Of a stretch of DNA of 64,000 bases, positions 24,401-36,400 are shown one piece after another. This DNA is from Streptomyces sp. BR123 (GTDB taxonomy: Bacteria; Actinomycetota; Actinomycetes; Streptomycetales; Streptomycetaceae), in contig NZ_JACBGN010000002.1 in assembly GCF_013401435.1 (NCBI RefSeq), positions 39,250-103,249 on the forward strand. Reading direction: 5' to 3'. Made by a program: the position numbers and the translations under genes. Under the pieces are notes generated by a model. The model was not told the origin of the DNA. It saw nothing but the letters and a program-made list of their open reading frames with translations, and made no database searches. The number at the start of each line of letters is the position of its first letter. The stretch's first letter is position 1.

Positions 24401-27400
24401 CGTCCTCGGCCGCGGCGAAGGAGTCGACCCAGTAGCGCTCTCGCTGGAAGGCGTACGTGGGCAGGTCGACCTGCCGGGCGCCGGTGCCGGAGAAGTACGC
24501 CGTCCAGTCGACCGTCACCCCCTGGACGTGGGCCCGGCCGAGGGCGGCGGCGAGGGACTCGGCCTCCTGCCGGCCCTTGCGGAGCAGGGCCACGAAGACG
24601 GCGCTGTCGGTGCTGCCGTCGGCGGTCAGGCAGTCCTGGGCGAGCGCGGACAGCACGCCGTCGGGCCCGAGTTCGAGGTACGCGGTGACGCCGGCGGCTT
24701 CCAGGGTGCGGACACCGTCGAGGAAGCGGACGGCCTCGCGGACGTGCCGGACCCAGAAGTCGGCCGAGGCCATGTCGTCGCCGGCGAGGGCGCCGGTCAG
24801 GTTGGAGACGACCGGGATGCGCGGGGCCGCGTACGTGAGCTGCTCGGCCACCTTGCGGAAGTCGGCCAGCATGCCGTCCATGTGCGGCGAGTGGAAGGCG
24901 TGGCTGACCGTCAGCCGCTTGGTCTTGCGGCCCTCCGCCTCGAAGTGCGCGGCGATGGCGACCGCCACGTCCTCGTCACCGGCCACGACCACCGACTGCG
25001 GCCCGTTGACCGCGGCGATGCTCACCCGGTCTGTGTCGCCGAGCAGCGGGAGGACCTCGCCCTCCGAGGCCTGGACCGCGACCATCACCCCGCCGGCGGG
25101 CAGCGCCTGCATCAGGCGGCCGCGCGCCGCCACCAGGGCGCACGCGTCCTCCAGCGACAGGACGCCCGCTACGTGCGCGGCGGCGATCTCACCGATGGAG
25201 TGACCCGACAGGAAGTCCGGGCGCACACCCCAGCTCTCGACGAGCCGGTACAGCGCCACCTCGACCGCGAACAGCCCCGGCTGGGTGTACTCGGTCCGGT
25301 CCAGCAGCTCGGCGTCCGCGCCGAACAGCACGTCCCTCAGAGGCAGTTCCAGGTGGGCGTCCATACGGGCGCAGATCGCGTCCAGCGCGTCCGCGAACAC
25401 CGGGTGGGTGCCGTACAGCTCGCGCCCCATGCCGAGGCGCTGGCTGCCCTGCCCGGTGAACAGGAAGGCCACCTGCCGTTCCGCCCGCGCAACGCCCTGG
25501 GTGAGCCCGGCGGCGGAGTCGCCCGCCGCGAGCGCGGTCAGCGCCTCGCGGTACTCCTCCCCCGCTTCGGCGACGATCACGGCGCGGTGGTCGAGGACCG
25601 CCCGGCCGGCCGCGAGCGAGTGGCCGATGTCCAGAGGCCGCAGCTCGCCGTGCCCGTCGAGGTGCGCGAGGAGCCGGGCGGCCTGCTGACGCAGGGCCGT
25701 CTCCGTCCGGCCCGACAGGATCCACGGCCAGGTGCCGGGGCTCTCGGGCTCTGCCGAATCGGCCGGCTCGGGAGCCGTGGCCGTCGGCGGCGCCTGTTCG
25801 AGGATGGTGTGGGCGTTCGTACCGCTCACGCCGAACGAGGACACGCCGGCGCGGCGCGGGCGCCCGGTCTCGGGCCAGGCCCGCTGCTCGGTGAGGAGCT
25901 CGATGTCGCCCGCGGTCCAGTCGACGTGCGGGGTGGGCTCGTCCACGTGCAGGGTCTGCGGAAGCACTCCGTGGCGCATGGCCATGACCATCTTGATAAC
26001 GCCCGCGACACCGGCCGCGGCCTGCGTGTGCCCGATGTTCGACTTGATCGAGCCGAGGAGCAGCGGCTGGTCCGCCGAACGGTCCTGCCCGTACGTGGCC
26101 AGCAGCGCCTGCGCCTCGATCGGGTCGCCCAGCTTGGTGCCGGTGCCGTGCGCCTCGACCACGTCGACCTCGGCGGCCGACAGACCGGCACTCGTCAGGG
26201 CGGCGCGGATCACGCGCTGCTGCGAGGGCCCGTTGGGCGCCGTCAGACCGTTGCTCGCGCCGTCCTGGTTGACGGCCGAACCGCGCACGACCGCCAGCAC
26301 CGGGTGGCCGTTGGCCTGCGCGTCCGACAACCGCTCCACGAGCAGCATGCCGACGCCCTCACCCCAGCCCGTGCCGTCCGCACCGGCCGCGAAGGCCTTG
26401 ATCCGTCCGTCCGCGGCGAGCCCGCCCTGCCGACTGAACTCGACGAAGGCACCCGGCGTCGACATCACGGTGACACCGCCGGCGAGCGCGATCGAGCACT
26501 CGCCGCTGCGGAGCGCCTGCACGGCGAGGTGCAGTGCCACGAGGGACGCCGAGCAGGCGGTGTCGACGGTGACGGCCGGGCCTTCGAGCCCGAAGACGTA
26601 GGAGAGCCGGCCGGAGACGACACTGGCGGAGTTGCCGGTGCTCATGAAGCCGTCGCCGCCGTCGGCGGAGTTCAGCACGAGCGACAGGTAGTCCTGGCCG
26701 TTGGTGCCGACGAAGACACCGGTCTGGCTGCCCCGCACCGACGAGGGGTCGATGCCGGCCCGCTCGAACGCCTCCCAGGAGGTTTCCAGCAGGAGCCGCT
26801 GCTGCGGGTCCATGGCCAGGGCCTCACGCGGCGAGATCCCGAAGAACGCCGGGTCGAACTCCGCGACGTCATAGAGGAATCCGCCTTCGCGGGCGTACGA
26901 GGCGTCCTGCCCGAGCCGCGGCCCGAACAGCTCCTCGGCGTCCCAGCCGCGGTCGGCCGGGAACTCGCCGATGGCGTCGCCGCCGGCGGCCAGCAGCTGC
27001 CAGAGCTCCTCGGGGGTGCGGACCCCGCCCGGGAAGCGGCAGCTCATCGCGACGATCGCGATCGGATCGTCGGCGGCGGCGGCTCGGACGGCCGGGATGG
27101 CGGCGGCCGACTCGGCTTCGGTGCCGAGGAGTTCGGCCCGGAGCTGGTCCGCCAGGTCGGCGGAGGTCGGGTAGTCGTAGATCAGCGTGGCCGGGAGGCG
27201 CAGTCCGGTGGCCGCGCCGAGCCGGTTGCGCAGCTCGACGGCGGTCAGCGAGTCGAAGCCGAGCTCCTTGAACGCCCGTCCCGCGGCAATGCTGTCCGCG
27301 CCGGCGTGGCCGAGGACCGCCGCGACCTCCTTGCGCACGAGGTCGAGCAGCAGCCGGTCCCGCTCGGCCGCGGTGAGACCCGCCAGCCGCTCCGTGAGGG

Positions 27401-30400
27401 AGTGACGGCCGCCCGCAGACGTGTCACCCGGCCCCTCACCACCGGCGCGGCCGGCGAATGCGAAGGCGCCGCGGGCCTCGGGCAGTTCGGCGAGGAGGCG
27501 GCTGGGGCGCACCGTCGTGAAGCCGGGGGCGAACCGCTCCCAGTCCACGTCCGCGACGGCGACGACGGTGTCGTGTGCGTCGAGGGCGCGTTGGAGGGCG
27601 TCGAGGGCCGACTCGGCGGCCATCGGCGGTACGCCGCCCTGGCGCATGCGGGCTTCGAGGGCCTCGTCGGCGGCCATGCCGCCCTCGGCCCACGGGCCCC
27701 ACGCGATCGACGTCGCGGCCAGGCCCGCGGCACGCCGCTGCTCGGCGAGGGCGTCGAGGTAGGCGTTCGCGGCGGCGTAGTTGGCCTGACCGGCGGTTCC
27801 CCAGATCCCTGTGACGGAGGAGAACAGCACGAAGGCGGAGAGTTCGATGCCGAGTTCGACGGTCAGCTCGTGCAGGTGGAGCGCCGACACGGCCTTCGCC
27901 CTCAGGACGCTCTCGAAACGGTCCGGCGTCAGGGAGTCCAGGACGCCGTCGTCGAGCACACCGGCGGTGTGCACGACCGCCGTCAGGTTCTCGGCCTCCG
28001 CCGCCAGCAGCGTCCGCAGGGCGTCGCGATCGGCGGCGTCACACGCCACGACCGACACCTCGGCGCCGAGTTCCGCCAGCTCGGCGGCCAGTTCCGCGGC
28101 ACCGGGCGCATCCGCACCCCGGCGGCTGGTCAGCACCAGCCGCCCGGCACCCGCACCGGCCAGCCAACGCGCCACATGTCCACCGAGGGCACCCGTACCA
28201 CCGGTCACCAACACCGTCCCGGACGGCGTCCAGGATTCGGAGGTGCTGGCCGAGACGCGGACGATCCGACGTCCGAAGACCCCGGAGGAGCGGACGGCGC
28301 CCTGGTCCTCACCGGCGACACCGCCGGCGAGGAGGCCGACGAGTCGGGCCATGGCCCGCTCGTCCCACACCTCGGGCAGGTCGACCAGACCACCCCAACG
28401 CTCGGGCAGCTCCAGGGCGGCCACCCGGCCCAGACCCCACGTCTGAGCCTGCACCGCCGATACGAGCCGGTCGGAACGTCCCACGCTCACCGCGCCACGG
28501 GTCAGGCACCACAGCGGCGCCTCCACCCCGGCATCGCCCAACGCCTGGACCAGCACGGCCGTGGGCACCACGCCCGCGTCCTCGTTCAGGGCGAGCAGCG
28601 ACACCACCCCGGCGACCGGCACCGATCCGGCCTCGGACAGCAGACCGGCCAAGGCACCACGGTCGGCACCGGACTCGACGACCACCTGCCGGACCTCGGC
28701 CCCTCGGCCGGCCAGGGCCTCCACCACGGCCGACACACCGTCGACACCGCCGGCAGGGGTCACCACCAGCCAGGCACCGGACAGTCGCGCGGCAGCCGCG
28801 GCATCGGCCAGCGGCTTCCACGACACCCGGTAGCGCAGGCCGTCCGCAGCCGAGCCGCTGCCCGCGGCCACGCGCCGCTGGACCAGTGCGGCCTCCGGCC
28901 AGTACCGGCGGCGCTGGAAGGCGTACGTCGGCAGGTCGACCCGTACGGCACCGGCCCCGTAGACGGCCTGCCAGTCGACGGGGATCCCGCGGACATGGCT
29001 CCGGGCCAGGGCGGCCATCACCGTCTCGGCCTCCGGACGGCCCTTGCGTACGGCGGGCACGAAGGCGGCTCCGGTCTCGCGGACGCACTCCTGGCCGAGG
29101 GCGGACAGCACGCCGTCCGGCCCGAGCTCGACGTACGTCGTCACGCCTGCGGCCTCCAGGGCGCGGACGCCGTCGAGGAAGCGGACCGCCTCCCGGACGT
29201 GCCGCACCCAGAAGTCCGCCGACCCCATCTCGTCCGAGACGAGGGCGCCGGTCAGGTTGGAGACGACCGGGATGCGCGGGGCGTCGAAGGACAGGCCGTC
29301 GACCACGCGACGGAAGTCGTCGAGCATGGCGTCCATGTGCGGCGAGTGGAACGCGTGGCTGACCGTCAGCCGCTTGGTCTTCCGACCCTGGGCCTGGAAG
29401 GCCTCGGCGATGGCGGCGGCCGCGTCCTCGTCACCCGCGACCACGACCGCCTGCGGGCCATTGATCGCGGCAATGCTCACCCGGTCGGTCCCGGCGAGCA
29501 GGGGCAGGACCTCGTCCTCCGAGGCCTGTACGGCAATCATGGCCCCGCCGGCCGGGAGCGCCTGCATCAGCCGGCCGCGCGCCGCCACCAGGGCGCACGC
29601 GTCCTCCAGGGACAGAACTCCGGCGACGTGCGCGGCCGCAATCTCACCGATGGAGTGGCCGGACAGGAAGTCCGGCTTCAGGCCCCAACCCGCCACGAGC
29701 CGGAACAGCGCCACCTCCACGGCGAACAGGGCCGGCTGCGTGTACTCCGTGCGGTCCAACACAGCCGCGTCCGTTCCGAACAGGACGTCCTTCAGCGGCA
29801 CGTCGAGGCCGAACCGGGCGCACACCTCGTCCAGGGCATCCGCGAACACGGGGAACGCGTCGTACAGCTCACGGCCCATGCCGAGGCGCTGGCTGCCCTG
29901 CCCCGTGAAGAGGAAGGCGACCTTGCCGCCGACCGGCGAGCCCGTGACCAGCCCGGCCGCCGAGTCGCCCGCCGCCAGCGCCGTGAGGCCGGCGAGCAGG
30001 CCCGCCCGGTCGGCGGCCACCACCGCCGCGCGCTCTTCGAAGGCGGAGCGTCCGGTCGCCAGGGTCGCGCCGACGTCGGCCGGACGGAGTGCGGGGTCGG
30101 CGAGCAGCCGCGCGTGCAGGCCGTCGGCCTGGGCGCGGAGTGCCGCCTCGCTCTTCGCCGAGACCAGCAGGGGCAGGGGCAGCGGGTTCTCCTCCGCCTC
30201 GGGTGCCGTCTGCGCCGGCGGGGCCTGCTCGATGATCGTGTGGGCGTTGGTGCCGCTGAAGCCGAAGGAGGAGATGCCGGCCCGGCGCGGACGGCCCGTC
30301 TCGGGCCAGTCGCGGCGCTCGGTGAGCAGCTCGATCTCGCCCGCCTCCCAGTCCACCCGATGCGAGGGCGCGTCGATGTGGAGGCTCTGGGGCAGCACTC

Positions 30401-33400
30401 CGTGCTGTATGGCCAGCACCATCTTGATGACGCCCGCGACGCCGGCGGCGGCCTGCGTGTGCCCGATGTTGGATTTGATGGAGCCGAGGAGCAGCGGCGT
30501 GCCGTCCGTGCGGTTCCGGCCGTACGTGGCGAGCAGCGCCTGTGCCTCGATCGGGTCGCCCAGGGTGGTGCCCGTGCCGTGGGCCTCGACGGCGTCCACG
30601 TCCGCGGCCGACAGACCGGCGCTCGCGAGCGCCTGACGGATCACGCGCTGCTGCGAGGGCCCGTTGGGCGCCGTCAGGCCGTTGCTCGCGCCGTCCTGGT
30701 TGACAGCCGAACCGCGCACGACCGCCAGCACCGGGTGGCCGTTGCGCTGGGCGTCCGACAGCCGCTCCACGAGCAGCATGCCGACGCCCTCACCCCAGCC
30801 CGTACCGTCCGCTCCGGCCGCGAAGGCCTTGATGCGGCCGTCCGCGGCCAGCCCGCGCTGCCGGCTGAACTCGATGAACGTGCCGGGCGTCGACATCACC
30901 GTCACACCGCCCGCGAGGGCGAGGTCGCATTCGCCGTTGCGGAGCGCCTGGATCGCCCAGTGCAGGGCGACCAGGGAGGAGGAGCAGGCCGTGTCGACGG
31001 TGACCGCCGGGCCTTCGAGGCCGAACACGTACGACAGGCGGCCGGAGACGACGCTCGCGGCATTGCCCGTGCCCAGGTGGCCTTCGAGACCGGACGGGTC
31101 TTCCAGGAGCACGGACAGGTAGTCCTGGCCGTTGGTGCCGACGAACACGCCGGCCTGGCTGCCCCGCAGGCTCTCGGGGTCGATGCCGGCCCGTTCGAAC
31201 GCCTCCCAGGAGGTCTCCAGCAGCAGGCGCTGCTGCGGGTCCATGGCGAGGGCCTCGCGGGGCGAGATGCCGAAGAAGTCGGCGTCGAAGTCGGCGGCGT
31301 CGTAGAGGAAGCCGCCCTGCCGGGTGTACGAGGTGCCCTCGGCGCCCGGATCGGCGTCGTACAGGGAGTCGAGGTCCCAGCCGCGGTCGAGCGGGAGGTC
31401 CGAGATGGCGTCGGTGCCGGACGCCAGCAGCTGCCAGAGGTCCTCGGGAGTGCGCACCCCGCCGGGGAAGCGGCAGCTCATCGCGACGATCGCGATCGGG
31501 TCGTCGTCGGCGGTGGCGGCCGCGGCCGCCTGGTCGGTGGCCGCGGCGTGCGTGCCGAGGAGTTCGGCGAGGAGGTGGGCGGCGAGCGCGGCCGGCGTCG
31601 GGTAGTCGTAGACGAGCGTCGCCGGCAGGCGCAGTCCGGTGGTCGCGCCGAGCCGGTTGCGGAGTTCGACGGCAGTGAGCGAGTCGAAGCCGATCTCACG
31701 GAAGGCCCGGCCGGCCTCGACGTCCTCGGCACCGGAGTGGCCGAGCACTTCGGCGACCCGGGTGCGGACGAGGTCGAGCAGGAACGGCTCCCGGTCGCTC
31801 TCGGTCAGGCTCCCGAGGTGCGCGGCGAGCGGCACACCCGAGCGGTCGGTACGGTCGCCTGCGGGCTGCGTACCTGCGGTGGCGGCTTCGACCTCGGGCA
31901 GGTCGCCGAGCAGTCGGCCTGCGCGTACCGCCGTGAAGCCGGGCGCGAACGTCGCCCAGTCGAAGTCGGCGATCGTCAGGGCTGCGTCGTCGGAGCCGAC
32001 GGCCTGCCGGAGCGCGGTGAGGGCGAGGTCGGCGTTCATGGGCGGTACGCCGCCCCGGCGCATCCGGGCTTCGAGGGCCTCGTCGGCGGCCATGCCGCCC
32101 TCGGCCCACGGACCCCAGGCGAGGGAGGTCGCGGCCAGGCCCGCGGCCCGGCGCTGCTCGGCGAGCGCGTCCAGGTGGGCATTGGCGGCGGCGTAGTTGG
32201 CCTGCCCGGCCGCACCGATCGTGCCGCTCATGGAGGAGAACAGCACGAACGCGGAGAGCTCGATGCCGAGCTCGACGGTCAGCTCGTGGAGGTGGAGCGC
32301 GGACGTCGCCTTGGCCCGCAGGACGCTTTCGAAGCGCTCGGGGGTCAGGGCGTCCAGCACGCCGTCGTCGAGGACACCGGCGGTGTGCACGACCGCGGTC
32401 AGGGTCTCGGCCTCGGCCGTCAGCAGGGCACGCACGGCATCCCGGTCGGCGGCGTCGCACGCCACGACCGACACCTCGACGCCCAGCTCCGACAGCTCGG
32501 CGGCCAGTTCGGCCGCGCCGGGCGCGTCGGCGCCCCGCCGGCTGGTCAGCACCAGCCGCTCGGCACCCGCACCGGCCAGCCAGCGGGCCACGCGCCCACC
32601 GAGAGCACCCGTGCCGCCGGTCACCAGCACCGTCCCGGACGGCGTCCAGGACGCGGAGCCCTCCGCGCGGGCCGCCCGCACGAGCCGGCGTCCGAAGACG
32701 CCCGACGACCGGACCGCGGCCTGGTCCTCACCGGCCGCACCACCGGCCAGGAGGCCGACCAGCCGGCCCATGGCCCGCTCGTCCCACACCTCGGGCAGAT
32801 CCACCAGACCGCCCCAGCGCGCGGGAACCTCAAGCGCGGCCACCCGGCCCAGGCCCCACGTCTGGGCCTGCACCGCAGAGACGAGGCGGTCGGAGCGACC
32901 CACGCTCACCGCGCCACGGGTCAGGCACCACAGCGGCGCCTCCACCCCCGCATCACCCAACGCCTGGACGAGCACGGCGGTCGCAACGACATCGGCAGCC
33001 TCGTCCAGCGCGAGCAGCGACACCACACCGGCCACCGATCCGGCCTCGGCCAGCAGTCCGGCCACAGCACCACGGTCGGCACCGGGCTCGACCACCACCT
33101 GCCGGACCTCGGCCCCTCGGCCGGCCAGGGCCTCCGCCACGGCCGACACACCGTCGGCACCGCCGGCAGGGGTCACCACCAGCCAGGCGCCGGACAGCCG
33201 CACCCCACCGGCCGCGGCATCCGCCAGCGGCTTCCACGACACGCGGTAGCGCCAGCCGTCCACCTCGGACTGGTCCTGCCCCTGGCGCCGCCAGGCGGAC
33301 AGGGCGGGGACGAGCTCGCTGAACGGCGCGTCGGCGTCCACCTCCAGCTCGGCGGCCAGGGACGCGAGGTCCCCGTGCTCCACCGCCTCCCAGAACCGGG

Positions 33401-36400
33401 CGTCCACCGCGCCCGGTGCCACGGCGGGAGCCGTCCTGCCGCGCGCCGCGGACTTCTCCGGCCAGTAGCGCTGCCGCTGGAAGGCGTACGTGGGCAGCTC
33501 GACGCGCTCCGCACCGGTGCCGGCGAAGAACGCGGACCAGTCGACCTCCACGCCCCGCACGTAGGCCCGGGCGACGGCGGCGACCGCCGTCTCCGCCTCC
33601 GGCCGTCCCGCGCGCAGTACCGGCGCGAAGGCGACGTCGGCCGCGCCCGTCAGACACTCCTGGGCGAGGGCGGACAGCACACCGTCCGGGCCCAGCTCGA
33701 TGAAGGTGGTCGCACCGGCGGCTTCCAGGGCGCGTACGCCGTCGAGGAAGCGGACCGCCTCACGGACGTGCCGCACCCAGAAGTCGGCGGAGGCCATCTC
33801 GTCGGTGACGACGGCACCCGTCAGGCACGACACGACCGGGATGCGGGGGGCCTCGAAGGACAGGCCCTCGACCACCTCGCGGTAGTCGTCCAGCATGCCG
33901 TCCATGTGCGGCGAGTGGAACGCGTGGCTGACCGTCAGCCGCTTGGTCTTCCGGCCGCCGAACGACTCGGCGAGGGCGACGGCGGCGTCCTCGTCTCCGG
34001 CGACCACCACCGACTGCGGGCCGTTGACCGCGGCGATGCCCACCCGGTCCGTCAGCAACGGCAGGACCTCGTCCTCCGAGGCCTGCAGGGCGATCATGGC
34101 GCCGCCGGCCGGGAGCGCCTGCATCAGCCGGCCGCGAGCCGCGACGAGCGTGCACGCGTCGTCCAGGGACAGGACGCCCGCGACGTGCGCGGCCGCGATC
34201 TCACCGATCGAGTGGCCGGCCACGAAGTCCGCCCGTACGCCCCACGACTCGACGAGGCGGAACAGTGCCACCTCGACGGCGAACAGCGCCGGCTGGGTCC
34301 ACTCCGTGCGGTCCAGCAGGGCCGAGTCCGTCCCGAACAGCACGTCCTTCAGCGGAAGTGCGAGCTTCTCGCAGACGGCGTCGAACGCCTCGGCGTACAC
34401 GGGGCAGGCGTCGTACAGCTCACGGCCCATGCCGAGCCGCTGGCTGCCCTGCCCGGTGAACAGGAAGGCCAGCCCGCCGCCCGACGCCGAGCCCTGCACC
34501 AGCCCCGGAGCCTGCTCGCCGGCCGCGAGGGCGTCCAGGCGGGCGAGGAGTGCCTCGCCGTCCGACGGCTCGCCGAACAGCACCGCGCGGTGCTCCAGGG
34601 CGGCCCGGTGCACGGCCAGGGAGTGCCCGAGGTCGAGCGCGCCCCGGGCGCCGGACGCGGCCAGCGCGTCGGCCGCGGCGGGGCGCAGGCGCGCCGCCTG
34701 GGCGCGCAGGGCTGCCGCCGTGCGGCCGGAGACCGTCCACGGCAGGACCGGCAGCCCGGACCCGGTCGGTGTGAGGGGCTCCGCGGACGCCGGTTCGGCG
34801 GTGTGCTGCGGTGCCTGTTCGAGGACGGCGTGGGCGTTGGTGCCGCTGTAGCCGAAGGAGGAGATGCCGGCGCGGCGCGGGCGCCCGGTCTCGGGCCAGT
34901 CCCGCTGCTCGGTGAGGAGCTCGATGTCGCCGGCGGTCCAGTCGACGTAGGGCGTCGGCTCGTCGATGTGGAGGGTCTGCGGGAGCAGCCCGTGCCGCAT
35001 GGCCATGACCATCTTGATGACGCCGGCGGCGCCGGCGACGGCTTGGGTGTGCCCGATGTTCGACTTCACCGAGCCGAGGAACAGCGGCCGGCCCTCCGGC
35101 CGGTCCTGCCCGTACGTGGCCAGCAGCGCCTGCGCCTCGATCGGGTCGCCGAGCCGGGTGCCCGTGCCGTGCGCCTCGACGGCGTCGACCTCGGCGGCGG
35201 TGAGGCCGGCATCGGCGAGGGCTTCGCGGATGACGCGCTGCTGGGAGGGGCCGTTGGGGGCGGTGAGGCCGTTGGAGGCGCCGTCCTGGTTGACGGCGGT
35301 GCCGCGGACCACGGCGAGGACGGGGTGGCCGTTGCGGCGGGCGTCGGAGAGCCGCTCCAGGAGCAGCAGGCCGACGCCTTCGGACCAGATCGTGCCGTCG
35401 GCGGCCGCGGCGAACGCCTTGATCCGGCCGTCCCCGGCCAGGCCGCGCTGGCGGCTGAACTCGGTGAACGCGCCGGGCGTGGACATGATGGTCACCGCGC
35501 CGGCGAGGGCCATCGCGCACTCGCCGCGGCGCAGGGCCTGGGCGGCGAGGTGCAGGGTCACGAGCGACGAGGAGCAGGCCGTGTCGATGGTGACGGCCGG
35601 CCCCTCCAGGCCGAAGGTGTAGGAGATGCGGCCGGAGACGACGCTGGCCGCGTTGCCGGTGCCGAGGTGGCCTTCGAGGCCGTCGCCGTCGTCGAGCCAG
35701 AGCTGCAGGTAGTCCTGGGCGTTGGAGCCGACGAACACGCCGGTGCGGCTGCCGCGCAGGGCGGTCGGGTCGATGCCCGCCCGTTCGAAGGTCTCCCAGG
35801 TGGTCTCCAGCAGCAGGCGCTGCTGCGGGTCCATGGCGAGGGCCTCGCGCGGGGAGATCCCGAAGAAGGCGGCGTCGAAGTCGGCGGCCTCGTGCAGGAA
35901 GCCGCCCTCGCGGACGTAGCTGGTGCCTTCGCGGTCGGGGTCGTCGCTGTGGAGGGTGTCGAGGTCCCAGCCGCGGTCGGCGGGGAAGGCGGTGATGCCG
36001 TCGCGGCCCTCGGCGAGCATCCGCCACAGGTCCTCGGGGGAGGTGATGCCGCCGGGGAAACGGCAGTTCATGGCGACGATGGCGATCGGGTCGTCGTCGG
36101 TGGCGGCGGCGCGTGCCGAGGCGGCGGCCCGCCGTCGGGCCGGGAGGCGGCCGGCTCCGGCCGCGCCCGCTCCGGTCGCGGCGTCGTCGGCGAGGTCGCC
36201 GAAGAGCTCCTCGTGGAGGTACCGGGCGAGGGCGGTGGCCGTCGGATAGTCGAAGACGAGGGTGGCGGGCAGGCGGCGGCCGGTGGCCTCGCCGAGCAGG
36301 TTGCGCAGTTCGACGGCGGTGAGCGAGTCGAAGCCGAGCTCCTTGAAGGAGCGGCCCGGTTCGACGGCGGCGGCGTTCGGGTAGCCCAGGGCCGAGGCGA

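Noticed and set aside
27800..27820. Calling C module 3 an A-type KR from its Trp
   Set aside because: The LDD motif is present and normally overrides; kept as B-type with a caution.
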